64,000 nucleotides of DNA from Photobacterium toruni (GCF_024529955.1 NZ_AP024854.1:372001-436000), one strand, 5' to 3'. Shown: positions 9,065 through 19,479, counted from the stretch's first letter. Made by a program: numbers and translations. The notes: generated by a model not told the origin, from the letters alone.

Positions 9065-10111
9065 TTATAAAGTTTTTAAGAAACCATTGATTTTATCTTC
9101 GTGTTCTTTACGAACGGCTTCTGTTGGTTCTTCAATAAATTTATGTGTTAAATAGACAAGCAATGCCATTTGAGCAGATAGACGGTTTTCTGCTTCGTCA
9201 AAGATAATAGAATTACTTGATTCCATGACTTCACGGGTGCATTCACGTTGATCATTAGCAGGTAAGCAGTGCATAAACATTGCATCTTTACCCGCTTTTT
9301 CCATTAGCTCTTCAGTAACAACGAATTCAGGGATAAAAGTGGATAAACGAACTTCTTTTTCGTCTTCTTGACCAAACCAATAGAAGCTATCAGCGACGAT
9401 AATGTCACAACCTGCAACTTCATCAGTATTGTTTGTGATAACGAGTTTACCGCCGTATGTTTCACAGTTATTTAAAGCGATATCAACCCATTCTTGTGGA
9501 GCTTTAAATTGTTCAGGGCAAATATGTTTGAATGTCATACCAAATTTAGTACAAGCGAACATTAATGATGAACATACGTTGGTTGCATCACCGACAAATG
9601 CAACGGTTAAATCTTCTAGTTTTTTACCTTCAGGTAAGTGTTCAACCATAGTAAATAAATCGGCCATAATTTGTGTAGGGTGTAACCAATCACAAAGACC
9701 ATTAATTACTGGAACAGAAGCATTTGCGGCTAAACCTGCAACAGTTTCATGTTTATCAACACGGGCCATAATTACATCGACCATACGAGATAAAACACGG
9801 CCGGTATCTTCTAGTGATTCTTTAGCACCAAGGTGAATATCTTTTGGTGATAAGAATAAACCGTGACCACCTAATAATGTTGCTGCAGTTTCAAAAGAAA
9901 CACGAGTTCGAGTTGATGGTTGCTCAAATATCATTGCAACTGACTTGCCTTTAAATAATTGAGGAATAGCATTGTCATGACGTGCATCTTTTAAAAGTTT
10001 CATTAGATGCAAAATATCTTCTAATTCTTTTTTTGTATAATCTTGTGTTTTAAGGAAATGACGTAAGCCTTCTTTATTTAAATTAGTTGCTGATGAAGAT
10101 GGTAATTTCAT
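9065..10111 (-). CDS. ptcA: Putrescine carbamoyltransferase (agmatine pathway)
   Basis: A 348-residue aspartate/ornithine carbamoyltransferase family protein. The carbamoyl-phosphate motif STRTR is at 66-70, HPTQ at 144-147 and HCLP at 281-284. It resembles Enterococcus putrescine carbamoyltransferase more than ornithine transcarbamylase: MARVDKHETV, VPVINGLCDWLHPTQ, MVEHLPEGKKLED and a C-terminal helical extension, with no ornithine-type SMG loop seen. It phosphorolyses N-carbamoylputrescine to putrescine and carbamoyl phosphate. The neighbouring agmatine deiminase and carbamate kinase support this over argF/arcB. GAGGGAA precedes the ATG. Confidence 0.88.
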   Translation of the reverse strand: MKLPSSSATNLNKEGLRHFLKTQDYTKKELEDILHLMKLLKDARHDNAIPQLFKGKSVAMIFEQPSTRTRVSFETAATLLGGHGLFLSPKDIHLGAKESLEDTGRVLSRMVDVIMARVDKHETVAGLAANASVPVINGLCDWLHPTQIMADLFTMVEHLPEGKKLEDLTVAFVGDATNVCSSLMFACTKFGMTFKHICPEQFKAPQEWVDIALNNCETYGGKLVITNNTDEVAGCDIIVADSFYWFGQEDEKEVRLSTFIPEFVVTEELMEKAGKDAMFMHCLPANDQRECTREVMESSNSIIFDEAENRLSAQMALLVYLTHKFIEEPTEAVRKEHEDKINGFLKTL

Positions 10112-10295
10112 AATTATTCCCTCATTTATTATATTAATGTTTTCAAGTGTTATTTGATTTTTAATATACCCCTTAGAAATATTAATTAATCGACTGGAAT
10201 CACTTATCGATATTTATCTTTTATTTTTGGGAAATATAAGGTTTTAAATGGATTATTTATATATTTATCCGTGTATTTTCGATTATTGATTTAGA

Positions 10296-10901
10296 TCAGT
10301 TTTTATTTTTAATAAAATGTGGCAGATATAATGATAAATAAGCTTCTGTTGCTCTAATTGCTTCTTCTGCCATCTCATCACTTATGTCACCAAGCTTTCT
10401 ATAATCGAGAGAATAAACTCTATCCGCCAACTGAAGGGATACTGTGAAAATGTTAATATGTGGCGGTTGTTGTGGTATATCAAAATATTCTCGATAGATG
10501 GAGTCAACGATAACGCCTAATCGTGTATCGTTTTCAAGATCAGCGTGACGAATGGATGTAAATATATGTTGGCTGAGTAGTAATTTTTGTACTAATTTGT
10601 TTTTTCTATAAAAATCAATAAATGCACTTTCAATCATTCTATTGATATCAGGCCAACTATGGACTTTACTTGGAATAATTGCATTGTGTAATACGTTGTC
10701 AAAGTCTTTGAATACGGTTGTCATTAGGTGTTCAAAGATAGCTTCAACTTTAGGATAATGATGGTAAATAGTTGAACTAGCAATGCCAGCCTCTCTAGAT
10801 ATGTCATATATGGAAATTTTATTTATATCGCGGTTTTCAATTAATAGAATCGCAGCTGTATGAATTCTTTCTAGTTTTTGCTCCATAGATTCTTTTTTCA
10901 T
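10296..10901 (-). CDS. TetR family transcriptional regulator of the agmatine cluster
   Basis: A protein of about 201 residues with an N-terminal TetR helix-turn-helix (INKISIYDISREAGIASSTIYHHYPKVEAIFEHL) and a divergent ligand domain. I start at the ATG at 10901, preceded by AGAGGA at suitable spacing; longer frames upstream lack a ribosome site. It lies upstream of ptcA-arcC on the same strand and faces the divergent antiporter-deiminase genes, so it probably controls both arms, perhaps sensing agmatine or putrescine. Known agmatine regulators in lactic acid bacteria (AguR) are LuxR-like, so a TetR protein is a different solution. Confidence 0.82.
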   Translation of the reverse strand: MKKESMEQKLERIHTAAILLIENRDINKISIYDISREAGIASSTIYHHYPKVEAIFEHLMTTVFKDFDNVLHNAIIPSKVHSWPDINRMIESAFIDFYRKNKLVQKLLLSQHIFTSIRHADLENDTRLGVIVDSIYREYFDIPQQPPHINIFTVSLQLADRVYSLDYRKLGDISDEMAEEAIRATEAYLSLYLPHFIKNKN

Positions 10902-11385
10902 CGTATCCTCTCTAACCATAAAATTAGTTGATAAATTCAAAGTAATAGCTATGAATAAATCAATGCCATTATCATTGCATTTGTAGTATTGCAATCATGA
11001 TGATCTCGAATAAATACCTTTTTATATTTCTTGTTATATCAGTGTAATCTGCATAATAAACAGCGGTGATATATACCATTAACAATTTTAGTGCAGGATA
11101 ATATTAATCCATTAAGCATTAATCTAAATAAAATAATAAGTATGTTTTGATTTTTTGATTGTTGGTTTAATTAAAATTGATTATCCAAATTTACAGCTAT
11201 TATTAAATTATTCTTGTGAGGAATATCACACAAATTAATATAGCAAAGCAAAATAAAGCGATATGTGATTCTGGAACAGTCCAAATTATTCTTGCAGCGT
11301 AATATTTATCTCGAACTTTTATGAAATTTTAATATTTAAATTAAATAAATTGAAAATATATTTATAAAAATAAATGGAGATATTT
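10902..11385. promoter_or_regulatory. Divergent AT-rich control region of the agmatine cluster
   Basis: 484 bp without a gene, much more AT-rich than the flanking core genes. It separates the minus-strand tetR-ptcA-arcC arm from the plus-strand antiporter-deiminase arm. It contains one perfect CRP-type site (11215-11230). No TetR operator could be named with confidence. Confidence 0.6.
11215..11230. promoter_or_regulatory. Predicted CRP-cAMP binding site
   Basis: TGTGA-GGAATA-TCACA matches the CRP half-sites exactly with the required 6-bp spacer. It lies 155 bp upstream of the antiporter start, so agmatine catabolism is probably under carbon catabolite control. Confidence 0.75.
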
Positions 11386-12819
11386 ATGGGGAATTTAGAT
11401 AAAAAAATGGGCCCTGGTAATATTGCATTATTTTGTTTATGTGCCGTTATTGTAATTGATACGTTAACTGCATCTGCATCCATTGGTGTTAGTTCTATTG
11501 GCTGGTGGGTAATAACAATTATTGTATTTGTAATTCCTTATGGGTTAATAACCTCAGAGTTAAGTACAACTTATCCTGGTGATGGCGGTATTTATGATTG
11601 GGTAAAAAAAGCATTTGGATATAAATGGGCCGTTCGTACAACGTGGTTTTATTGGATTAACGTTGGTTTATGGATGCCTGCTGTCTACATCATGTTTGCT
11701 GGCATGTTTGCTGAGATTTTTTACCCCGACCTCTCTATTTGGGCACAAATTGCAATTTGTATTGCGTTGACTTGGTTCACTATTTTGATTTGTAACTTAT
11801 CGGTTGATATCGGTGTGTGGGTTACAAATATCGGTGCTGTTCTAAAGATTACGGTAATTTCAGTTCTTGGTGTTGGTGGCTTTATTTATGCCTCTAAGCA
11901 TGGTGTTGCTAATGAGTTTAGTTTTCATGCAATGCTGCCTTCTTTTGATTCTGGTATTGAATTTTTGCCTGCGCTTGTCTTTAACCTTATGGGATTTGAA
12001 CTCGTCGCAACAATGACCAAAGAAATGAAAAATGTGCATGATATGCCTAAAGCGGTATTCCTTTCTATTGGTATTACGGCGTTCTTATATGTTTTCGGTA
12101 CCGTCGGTATTCTTATGGCATTGCCATCAAAAGAAATTGGTTTAGTGTCTGGCATTATCGACACACTTAAAACCTTATTTGGTACAAGTGCACTTGGTCT
12201 ATTTGGCGTTAAATTTATTGGTACATTAGCGTTATTAACCTTCATCGGTAATATGGTGAGTTGGACTATGGGGGCGAGCCGTGCAGCTGCTGAAGCGGCA
12301 GTTGAAGGTGAGTTACCTAAAGTTGTCGGTATTATTTCTAAAAAACATAATACGCCAACAGGTGCAAACTTTATTACAGGTGCTTTATCTACCATCGTAA
12401 TTGTTGCATACGCATTGTTTGCACAAAATAGTGATGGCTTGTTCTGGTCTGTATTTGCATTCTCTAGCTGTATCTTCCTTTTACCTTACCTATTTATGTT
12501 TCCTTCATACATTAAATTACGAGTGTCTGAACCGACCGTTGAGCGTCCATTCAAAGTGCCTGGAAATTTGGCTATGCAATGGATTATTAGTGTCATTTGT
12601 TTCTTAGTTATAGCTCAAGCTGTTGTGTTGTTTATTTTCCCTCAAATCTTTAGTGGTGTCGTTGATTGGGCTTACACCGGACCTGTTTTGGTCGGCGTCA
12701 TTATTACTATTGGTGTGGGTGAATACATTCTTCATCAAGCCATTGCTAATAAAGCGAAGGAGGCATTGAAAAATATACCTTCAACTTCTGACTCTGCAAG
12801 TTTTGACTCTAACAATTAG
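11386..12819 (+). CDS. APC family agmatine/putrescine antiporter (predicted)
   Basis: A 477-residue amino acid-polyamine-organocation transporter with about 12 hydrophobic segments. It has the family N-terminus GNIALFCLCAVIVIDTLTASASIG and the segment YPGDGGIYDWVKKAFG. GGAG (11376-11379) lies 6 bp upstream of the ATG at 11386, which I prefer to an ATG 12 bp earlier that contains this ribosome site. It sits 34 bp before agmatine deiminase, so the likely role is exchange of external agmatine for internal putrescine (AguD role). Substrate is inferred from context, not from the sequence. Confidence 0.85.
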   Translation: MGNLDKKMGPGNIALFCLCAVIVIDTLTASASIGVSSIGWWVITIIVFVIPYGLITSELSTTYPGDGGIYDWVKKAFGYKWAVRTTWFYWINVGLWMPAVYIMFAGMFAEIFYPDLSIWAQIAICIALTWFTILICNLSVDIGVWVTNIGAVLKITVISVLGVGGFIYASKHGVANEFSFHAMLPSFDSGIEFLPALVFNLMGFELVATMTKEMKNVHDMPKAVFLSIGITAFLYVFGTVGILMALPSKEIGLVSGIIDTLKTLFGTSALGLFGVKFIGTLALLTFIGNMVSWTMGASRAAAEAAVEGELPKVVGIISKKHNTPTGANFITGALSTIVIVAYALFAQNSDGLFWSVFAFSSCIFLLPYLFMFPSYIKLRVSEPTVERPFKVPGNLAMQWIISVICFLVIAQAVVLFIFPQIFSGVVDWAYTGPVLVGVIITIGVGEYILHQAIANKAKEALKNIPSTSDSASFDSNN

Positions 12820-12853
12820 TGTTTATTTCATATAATTAAAAAGGAATCTTCTT

Positions 12854-13939
12854 ATGAATAATGCAAATCAAACGCCTAAAAAAAATGGTTTTCGTATGCC
12901 TGCTGAGCATGAACCACATGCGGCTATTTGGATGGCATGGCCAGATCGTGCGGATAACTGGCGTTACGGTGCAAAACCGGCTCAAGAAGCATTTATTAAT
13001 GTGGCTACCGCAATTTCAAAAACAACACCAGTAACGATGATTGTTAATGAAGATCAATATCTAAATGCACGCCATCGCCTGCCTGAAAATATTCAAGTTA
13101 TCGAAATGAGTACTAATGACTCATGGATGCGTGATATTGGTCCTAGTTATGTTGTAAATAATAAAGAACGCATGGGTATTGATTGGGAGTTTAATTCTTG
13201 GGGAGGCTTGGTCGATGGGCTTTACTTCCCATGGGATAAAGATGATCAGGTAGCTAGCAAGGTATGTGCAATTCTTGGTGATCACTCTTGCCGAGCACCT
13301 ATTATTCTTGAGGGGGGCTCAATTCATGTTGATGGTGAGGGCACTTTATTCGCAACTGAAGAATGTTTACTTCACCCAAGCCGTAACCCTGATTTAACTC
13401 AAGAAGAAATTGAGAATGTTCTAAAAGAATATCTTGGTCTTGAACAAATCATTTGGGTACCTTTGGGTTTGTATAATGATGAAACCAATGGCCATGTTGA
13501 TAATATTTTGCATGTTGTAAAACCAGGTGAAGTTGTAATGACTTGGTGTGATGATGAAACTGATCCTCAGTATGAAATTTCACGCAAAGTATACGATGCA
13601 TTATGTACACAAAAAGATGCGAAAGGACGTAATATTATTGTGCATAAACTACCAATGCCTGGGCCTTTATATATTACTGAAGAAGAAGCAAAAGGTATTG
13701 ATTTATCAAATGGAATGGGGCGAGAAGCTGGTGAACGTTTAGCTGCTTCATATGCTAATTATCTGATTACTAACAATCAAATTGTATTTCCATTATTAGA
13801 TCCTGAGCATGATGAAGAAGCTAAAACTGTGCTAGCTTCTTTATATCCTAACCATGAAATCAATGGCGTTGATGCTCGTGAAATTTTATTAGGTGGTGGT
13901 AATATTCACTGTATTACACAGCAAATTCCACAAATTTAA
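12854..13939 (+). CDS. aguA: Agmatine deiminase
   Basis: A 361-residue guanidino-group modifying enzyme of the peptidyl-arginine deiminase fold. It hydrolyses agmatine to N-carbamoylputrescine and ammonia. Family features are the N-terminal FRMPAEHEPHAAIWMAWP, the MRDIGPSYVVN active-site strand, NDETNGHVDN with its catalytic His, and the C-terminal GGGNIHCITQQIP with nucleophile C353. AAGGA precedes the ATG. It follows the antiporter by 34 bp and precedes a strong terminator, so the two form one operon. With ptcA and arcC, the pathway yields one ATP per agmatine plus alkali. Confidence 0.95.
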   Translation: MNNANQTPKKNGFRMPAEHEPHAAIWMAWPDRADNWRYGAKPAQEAFINVATAISKTTPVTMIVNEDQYLNARHRLPENIQVIEMSTNDSWMRDIGPSYVVNNKERMGIDWEFNSWGGLVDGLYFPWDKDDQVASKVCAILGDHSCRAPIILEGGSIHVDGEGTLFATEECLLHPSRNPDLTQEEIENVLKEYLGLEQIIWVPLGLYNDETNGHVDNILHVVKPGEVVMTWCDDETDPQYEISRKVYDALCTQKDAKGRNIIVHKLPMPGPLYITEEEAKGIDLSNGMGREAGERLAASYANYLITNNQIVFPLLDPEHDEEAKTVLASLYPNHEINGVDAREILLGGGNIHCITQQIPQI

Positions 13940-13967
13940 GATTGTTTTTTTCAATAATCAAAATATG

Positions 13968-14000
13968 AATAAGGGATAGTTTTGTGACTATCCCTTATTT
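13968..14000. terminator. Bidirectional terminator between aguA and nadC
   Basis: AATAAGGGATAGT and ACTATCCCTTATT are perfect 13-bp arms around TTTGTG. They lie between convergent genes. Confidence 0.85.
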
Positions 14001-14024
14001 GTTGGTTTAAAAATTTGTTTGTTG

Positions 14025-15029
<1,005 letters not shown>

Positions 15030-15049
15030 TTAAAGGTTTTAATTTTTAC

Positions 15050-15070
15050 CTCGATACTCGATACTCGATA
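15050..15070. repeat. Three tandem 7-bp CTCGATA repeats
   Basis: CTCGATA occurs three times without interruption in the 174-bp nadC-ampD divergent region. The preceding 15000-15035 is G-rich (GAGGGGGAGGGAAA), like the intergenic stretches near 6260 and 53640. Confidence 0.7.
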
Positions 15071-15095
15071 CCTGTTTTTTTACTCTGAGGTTGAT

Positions 15096-15641
15096 ATGAC
15101 TTTAACCATTAATAGCGATCACTGGCTTGATAACGTTAAGCGCGTGCCATCGCCATTTTGTGATACGCGCCCTGATGATGAGGTGTCTTTACTGGTGGTG
15201 CACAATATTAGTTTGCCGCCGGGTGAATTTGGTGGACCTTATATTGAACAACTGTTTACTGGGCAACTTGATCCTAGTGAACATGCTTATTTCGCATTAA
15301 TTCATCAGTTCCGCGTTTCGGCTCACTGTTTGATTCGTCGTGATGGCAGTATTATTCAATTCGTGCCGTTTAATGCTCGTGCATGGCATGCCGGTGTTTC
15401 TTGTTTTGAAGGTCGAGATAAATGTAATGACTATTCGATCGGAATTGAGCTTGAGGGATGTGACAATTTACCTTTTACGCCGAGTCAGTATGAAACTTTA
15501 GCAGCACTGAGCCAAAAGATTATGCGGCGGTATCCCGCTATTACTCAACAGCGGGTAACAGGGCATGAATTTATTGCTCCTGGGCGTAAAACTGATCCTG
15601 GATTAGTGTTTGATTGGCGACGCTATAAAAGCCAGCTGTAA
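15096..15641 (+). CDS. ampD: 1,6-anhydro-N-acetylmuramyl-L-alanine amidase AmpD
   Basis: A 181-residue cytoplasmic zinc amidase (amidase_2 family) that removes the peptide from anhydro-muropeptides during wall recycling. Zinc ligands are visible as His in LVVHNISLPPGEFGG, His in VTGHEF and Asp in GRKTDPG. The SAHCLIRRDGSIIQFV and AWHAG segments are typical. GAGG precedes the ATG. It is divergent from nadC, the standard gammaproteobacterial arrangement. Confidence 0.95.
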   Translation: MTLTINSDHWLDNVKRVPSPFCDTRPDDEVSLLVVHNISLPPGEFGGPYIEQLFTGQLDPSEHAYFALIHQFRVSAHCLIRRDGSIIQFVPFNARAWHAGVSCFEGRDKCNDYSIGIELEGCDNLPFTPSQYETLAALSQKIMRRYPAITQQRVTGHEFIAPGRKTDPGLVFDWRRYKSQL

Positions 15642-15947
15642 GTGGTTATGGATTAACAATTACTGAGTATATTATTGATAAAAAAGCAAAATAATCGTGA
15701 ACTGGCGTTGATTGAGCGTTGATTTTAAATAATTGCTGTAGTTTAACTTCAGTGTAATTGTTTTTTTGTATCGTTTGTTGTGTTTGTTTTTTGTTAAAAA
15801 TGACTTGTTCTATGATTTCAATCAAGTTGAATGTGGACTTTTATGATTATTTCTGTAAACTTTCCACGTCAGCAAATTGGTAATACCAATTACCCGTGTT
15901 GTTAGTTTTGTTATCAATCATATTGATTATAAGAAGCATTCATCATA
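15642..15947. other. Intergenic region ampD-pdhR
   Basis: 306 bp without a gene. It is T-rich and holds the promoter region of the pyruvate dehydrogenase operon. The PdhR box at 15875-15891 is the only site I can name. Confidence 0.5.
15875..15891. promoter_or_regulatory. PdhR operator
   Basis: AATTGGT-AAT-ACCAATT is a perfect 17-bp palindrome matching the PdhR consensus AATTGGTNNNACCAATT. It lies 57 bp upstream of pdhR. It predicts autorepression of the operon, relieved by pyruvate. Confidence 0.9.
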
Positions 15948-16721
15948 ATGACCTATAAACGTATTCGGCAGCCCAAACTTAGTGAGGCTATCGAAAAAGA
16001 GCTTGAGTGTTTGATTGTCGAGGGGACGTTATCGCCTGGGCAACAACTGCCTCCTGAGCGTGAATTAGCAAAGCAATTTGATGTTTCTCGCCCTTCTGTG
16101 CGTGAGGCAATTCAACGTTTAGAAGCCAAACATTTACTGACGCGTCGTCAAGGTGGTGGCACTTTTGTAACAGAGCGTTTATGGCAAAGTTTTTCTGAAC
16201 CATTACTTGATGTTTTAGCTGCCCATCCGGAAACGCACTTAGATTTAGTTGAAGCGCGCCATGCACTAGAGGGATTAGCGGCATATTATGCGGCCCTGCG
16301 TGGTAATGATGATGATTTTAATCGTATTAAAGATTGTCATGTGCAAATTCAACAAGCACAACAGCAAGGTAATTTAGCCGCAGAAGCTAGCGCAGTAGTG
16401 CAATATCTTATTGCGGTCACAGAGTCGGCACATAATGTGGTGCTATTACACATAATTCGCAGTTTAGCGCCGTTATTAGAACAAAATGTGTTACAAAATT
16501 TTGAACACCTTAATCGTCATCAAGTGGTGATGAATAAGGTGAGTAAGCATCGAGCCAATATTGTGCAGGCGATTGTTTCTAAACAGCCGGAACAGGCACG
16601 TGAAGCATCCCATGCACATTTGGCTTATATTGAGGAAACTTTGTTGGATTTATCACGAGAAGATAGCCGGCGACAACGCTCTCTCCGTCGAATCCAACAA
16701 CGCAAGGACGGACTTGACTAA
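15948..16721 (+). CDS. pdhR: Pyruvate dehydrogenase complex repressor PdhR
   Basis: A 257-residue GntR/FadR-subfamily repressor. The N-terminal winged helix-turn-helix is at about 10-75 ([37 protein letters not shown]), followed by an all-helical FCD effector domain that binds pyruvate in E. coli. It is the first gene of the pdhR-aceE-aceF-lpdA cluster and has a perfect operator in front of it. aceE begins 76 bp downstream. Confidence 0.95.
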   Translation: MTYKRIRQPKLSEAIEKELECLIVEGTLSPGQQLPPERELAKQFDVSRPSVREAIQRLEAKHLLTRRQGGGTFVTERLWQSFSEPLLDVLAAHPETHLDLVEARHALEGLAAYYAALRGNDDDFNRIKDCHVQIQQAQQQGNLAAEASAVVQYLIAVTESAHNVVLLHIIRSLAPLLEQNVLQNFEHLNRHQVVMNKVSKHRANIVQAIVSKQPEQAREASHAHLAYIEETLLDLSREDSRRQRSLRRIQQRKDGLD

Positions 16722-16797
16722 GGTTCTTTATCAGCCAAAGGCCATTGCAAGTCGCGACATTGTTAGTTTAGTTGATTATAACGAAAGGATAGATCGC

Positions 16798-19479
16798 ATG
16801 TCTGAAGTCATGAAGAGTGACGTGGATGCACTGGAAACTCAAGATTGGTTAGAAGCTCTTGAATCAGTAGTCCGTGAAGAAGGTGTTGAACGCGCCCAGT
16901 ACTTACTAGAGCAAGTATTGGATAAAGCACGTTTAGATGGTGTTGATATGGCAACCGGCATCAACACCAATTACATTAATACGATCCCTGCGGAGCAGCA
17001 ACCTGCGTACCCAGGTGATATTACGCTAGAGCGTCGTATCCGTTCTATCATTCGCTGGAACGCGATCATGATCGTATTACGTGCTTCAAAGAAAGATTTA
17101 GACTTAGGTGGCCACATGGCGTCTTACCAGTCTGCTTCTGCTTTCTACGAAGTATGTTTTAACCACTTCTTCCGCGCACCTAATGACGTTGATGGCGGCG
17201 ATTTGGTTTATTACCAAGGTCACATCTCTCCAGGGATCTACTCTCGTGCTTTCGTTGAAGGCCGCTTAACAGCAGATCAGCTTGATAACTTCCGTCAAGA
17301 AGTTGATGGCAAAGGTATTCCTTCATACCCACACCCTAAGTTAATGCCTGAATTCTGGCAGTTCCCAACGGTATCTATGGGTCTTGGTCCTATCTCTGCG
17401 ATCTACCAAGCGCGTTTCCTTAAATACCTAAATGGTCGCGGTCTTAAAGACACTTCAGCGCAACGTGTTTACGCGTTCCTAGGTGATGGCGAGATGGATG
17501 AGCCAGAATCACGTGGTGCGATTTCTTTCGCTGCGCGTGAGAAGCTAGATAACCTATGTTTCCTTATCAACTGTAACCTACAGCGTCTAGATGGTCCGGT
17601 TATGGGTAACGGTAAGATCATTCAAGAGCTAGAAGGCCTATTTAAAGGTGCTGGCTGGAATGTGGTTAAAGTTATCTGGGGTAACAACTGGGATTCACTA
17701 CTTGCAAAAGACACCACAGGCAAACTGCTACAGTTAATGAATGAAACTGTTGACGGTGACTACCAGACATTTAAATCTAAAGATGGCGCTTACGTACGTG
17801 AGAACTTCTTTGGTAAATATCCTGAGACTGCAGCATTGGTTGCTGACATGACAGATGAGCAAATTTTTGATCTGAAACGTGGTGGTCACGATTCATCAAA
17901 ACTATTTGCTGCATTTACTAATGCCAAAGACACTCAAGGTAAACCAACAGTAATTCTTGCTAAGACTGTTAAAGGTTACGGCATGGGTGATGCTGCTGAA
18001 GGTAAAAACATCGCTCACGGCGTGAAGAAAATGGACATGACTCATGTTCAATACCTACGTGATCGTTTAGGCCTACAAGATCTTATCTCTGATGAAGCAA
18101 TTAAAGCATTGCCTTACCTAGAACTTGAACAAGGTTCTGCAGAGTATAACTACTTGCACGCTCGTCGTGAGGCGCTACTAGGTTACACACCTAAACGTCT
18201 GCCTAAGTTTACTCAAGAATTTAAAGTACCTGAGCTAGAAGAGTTTGCACCATTGCTGGTTGAGCAAAAGCGTGAAATCTCTACCACCATGGCTTACGTT
18301 CGTACCCTAAATATTCTATTGAAAGATAAGAATATTGGTAAAAACATTGTGCCAATCATTTGTGATGAAGCACGTACCTTTGGTATGGAAGGTCTGTTCC
18401 GTCAAGTGGGTATCTACAACCCAGCGGGTCAAACTTATACACCAGAAGATCGTGGCGTTGTTTCTTACTACAAAGAAGCAAACTCAGGTCAGGTTCTGCA
18501 AGAAGGTATCAACGAATTAGGTTCAATGGCATCTTGGGTTGCTGCTGCAACATCATACAGCACTAACAACCTACCAATGATTCCGTTCTACATTTACTAC
18601 TCAATGTTTGGCTTCCAACGTGTTGGCGACATGGCGTGGATGGCGGGTGACCAACAAGCGCGTGGCTTCCTATTAGGTGCTACTGCAGGTCGTACAACTC
18701 TGAACGGTGAAGGTCTACAGCACGAAGATGGCCACTCACACATCATGGCTAACACAGTGCCAAACTGTATCTCTTACGATCCAACGTTTGCTTACGAGCT
18801 AGCGGTTATCATGCAAGACGGTATTCGTCGCATGTACGGTGAAGCGCAAGAGAACATTTATTACTACCTAACAGTAATGAATGAAAACTACGCAATGCCT
18901 GCTATGCCAGAAGGCGCAGAAGAAGGTATTCGTAAGGGTATCTACAAGCTTGAGTCTTACGCGGGTGATGCTCTTGATCAACAGGGTAAGAAAGTTCAGT
19001 TAATGAGCTCTGGTACTATCATGAACGAAGTACGTGCTGCGGCTCAAATCCTAAGTGATGACTACGGCGTTGCATCTGATGTTTACTCAGTAACATCATT
19101 CAACGAATTGACCCGTGACGGTCAAGATTGTGAGCGTTACAACATGCTGCACCCACAAGCTGAGCAGAAAGTAGCTTACATCACTACGGTTATGGGTTCA
19201 GAGCCTGCAATCGCTGCGACTGACTACATGAAGAATTACGCAGAACAAGTTCGCGCATTCATGCCTTCTGAGTCATTTAAAGTACTGGGTACTGATGGCT
19301 TTGGTCGTTCAGACAGTCGCGCTAATCTACGTCGTCACTTTGAAGTTAATGCAGGCTACGTTGTTGTTGCGGCACTTTCTGAATTGGCAAAACGTGGTGA
19401 CATTGAGAATTCTGTTGTTGCAGATGCAATTGCTAAATTCAACATTGATGCAGATAAGATCAACCCGCTATACGCGTAA
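16798..19479 (+). CDS. aceE: Pyruvate dehydrogenase E1 component
   Basis: An 893-residue homodimeric thiamine-diphosphate E1 that decarboxylates pyruvate and acetylates the lipoyl groups of AceF. The ThDP/Mg motif runs GDGEMDEPESRG to INCNLQRLDGPV at about 230-265. The His-rich active-site loop (LQHEDGHSHI) and C-terminal transketolase-like domain are intact. I start at the ATG at 16798 with AAGGAT upstream; an ATG four codons later (16810) is an alternative. Codon use is biased as in highly expressed genes, in contrast to the AT-rich accessory block. Confidence 0.96.
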   Translation: MSEVMKSDVDALETQDWLEALESVVREEGVERAQYLLEQVLDKARLDGVDMATGINTNYINTIPAEQQPAYPGDITLERRIRSIIRWNAIMIVLRASKKDLDLGGHMASYQSASAFYEVCFNHFFRAPNDVDGGDLVYYQGHISPGIYSRAFVEGRLTADQLDNFRQEVDGKGIPSYPHPKLMPEFWQFPTVSMGLGPISAIYQARFLKYLNGRGLKDTSAQRVYAFLGDGEMDEPESRGAISFAAREKLDNLCFLINCNLQRLDGPVMGNGKIIQELEGLFKGAGWNVVKVIWGNNWDSLLAKDTTGKLLQLMNETVDGDYQTFKSKDGAYVRENFFGKYPETAALVADMTDEQIFDLKRGGHDSSKLFAAFTNAKDTQGKPTVILAKTVKGYGMGDAAEGKNIAHGVKKMDMTHVQYLRDRLGLQDLISDEAIKALPYLELEQGSAEYNYLHARREALLGYTPKRLPKFTQEFKVPELEEFAPLLVEQKREISTTMAYVRTLNILLKDKNIGKNIVPIICDEARTFGMEGLFRQVGIYNPAGQTYTPEDRGVVSYYKEANSGQVLQEGINELGSMASWVAAATSYSTNNLPMIPFYIYYSMFGFQRVGDMAWMAGDQQARGFLLGATAGRTTLNGEGLQHEDGHSHIMANTVPNCISYDPTFAYELAVIMQDGIRRMYGEAQENIYYYLTVMNENYAMPAMPEGAEEGIRKGIYKLESYAGDALDQQGKKVQLMSSGTIMNEVRAAAQILSDDYGVASDVYSVTSFNELTRDGQDCERYNMLHPQAEQKVAYITTVMGSEPAIAATDYMKNYAEQVRAFMPSESFKVLGTDGFGRSDSRANLRRHFEVNAGYVVVAALSELAKRGDIENSVVADAIAKFNIDADKINPLYA

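Noticed and set aside
9065..10111. Anabolic ornithine carbamoyltransferase (argF) call
   Set aside because: Sequence blocks and neighbours fit putrescine carbamoyltransferase; no arginine biosynthesis genes nearby.
11925..12395. 156-codon antisense frame in the antiporter gene
   Set aside because: Shadow of a clear membrane-transporter gene; no start signal or domain.
6559..14024. Prophage or integrative element
   Set aside because: No integrase, transposase, phage structural gene or flanking attachment repeat was visible.
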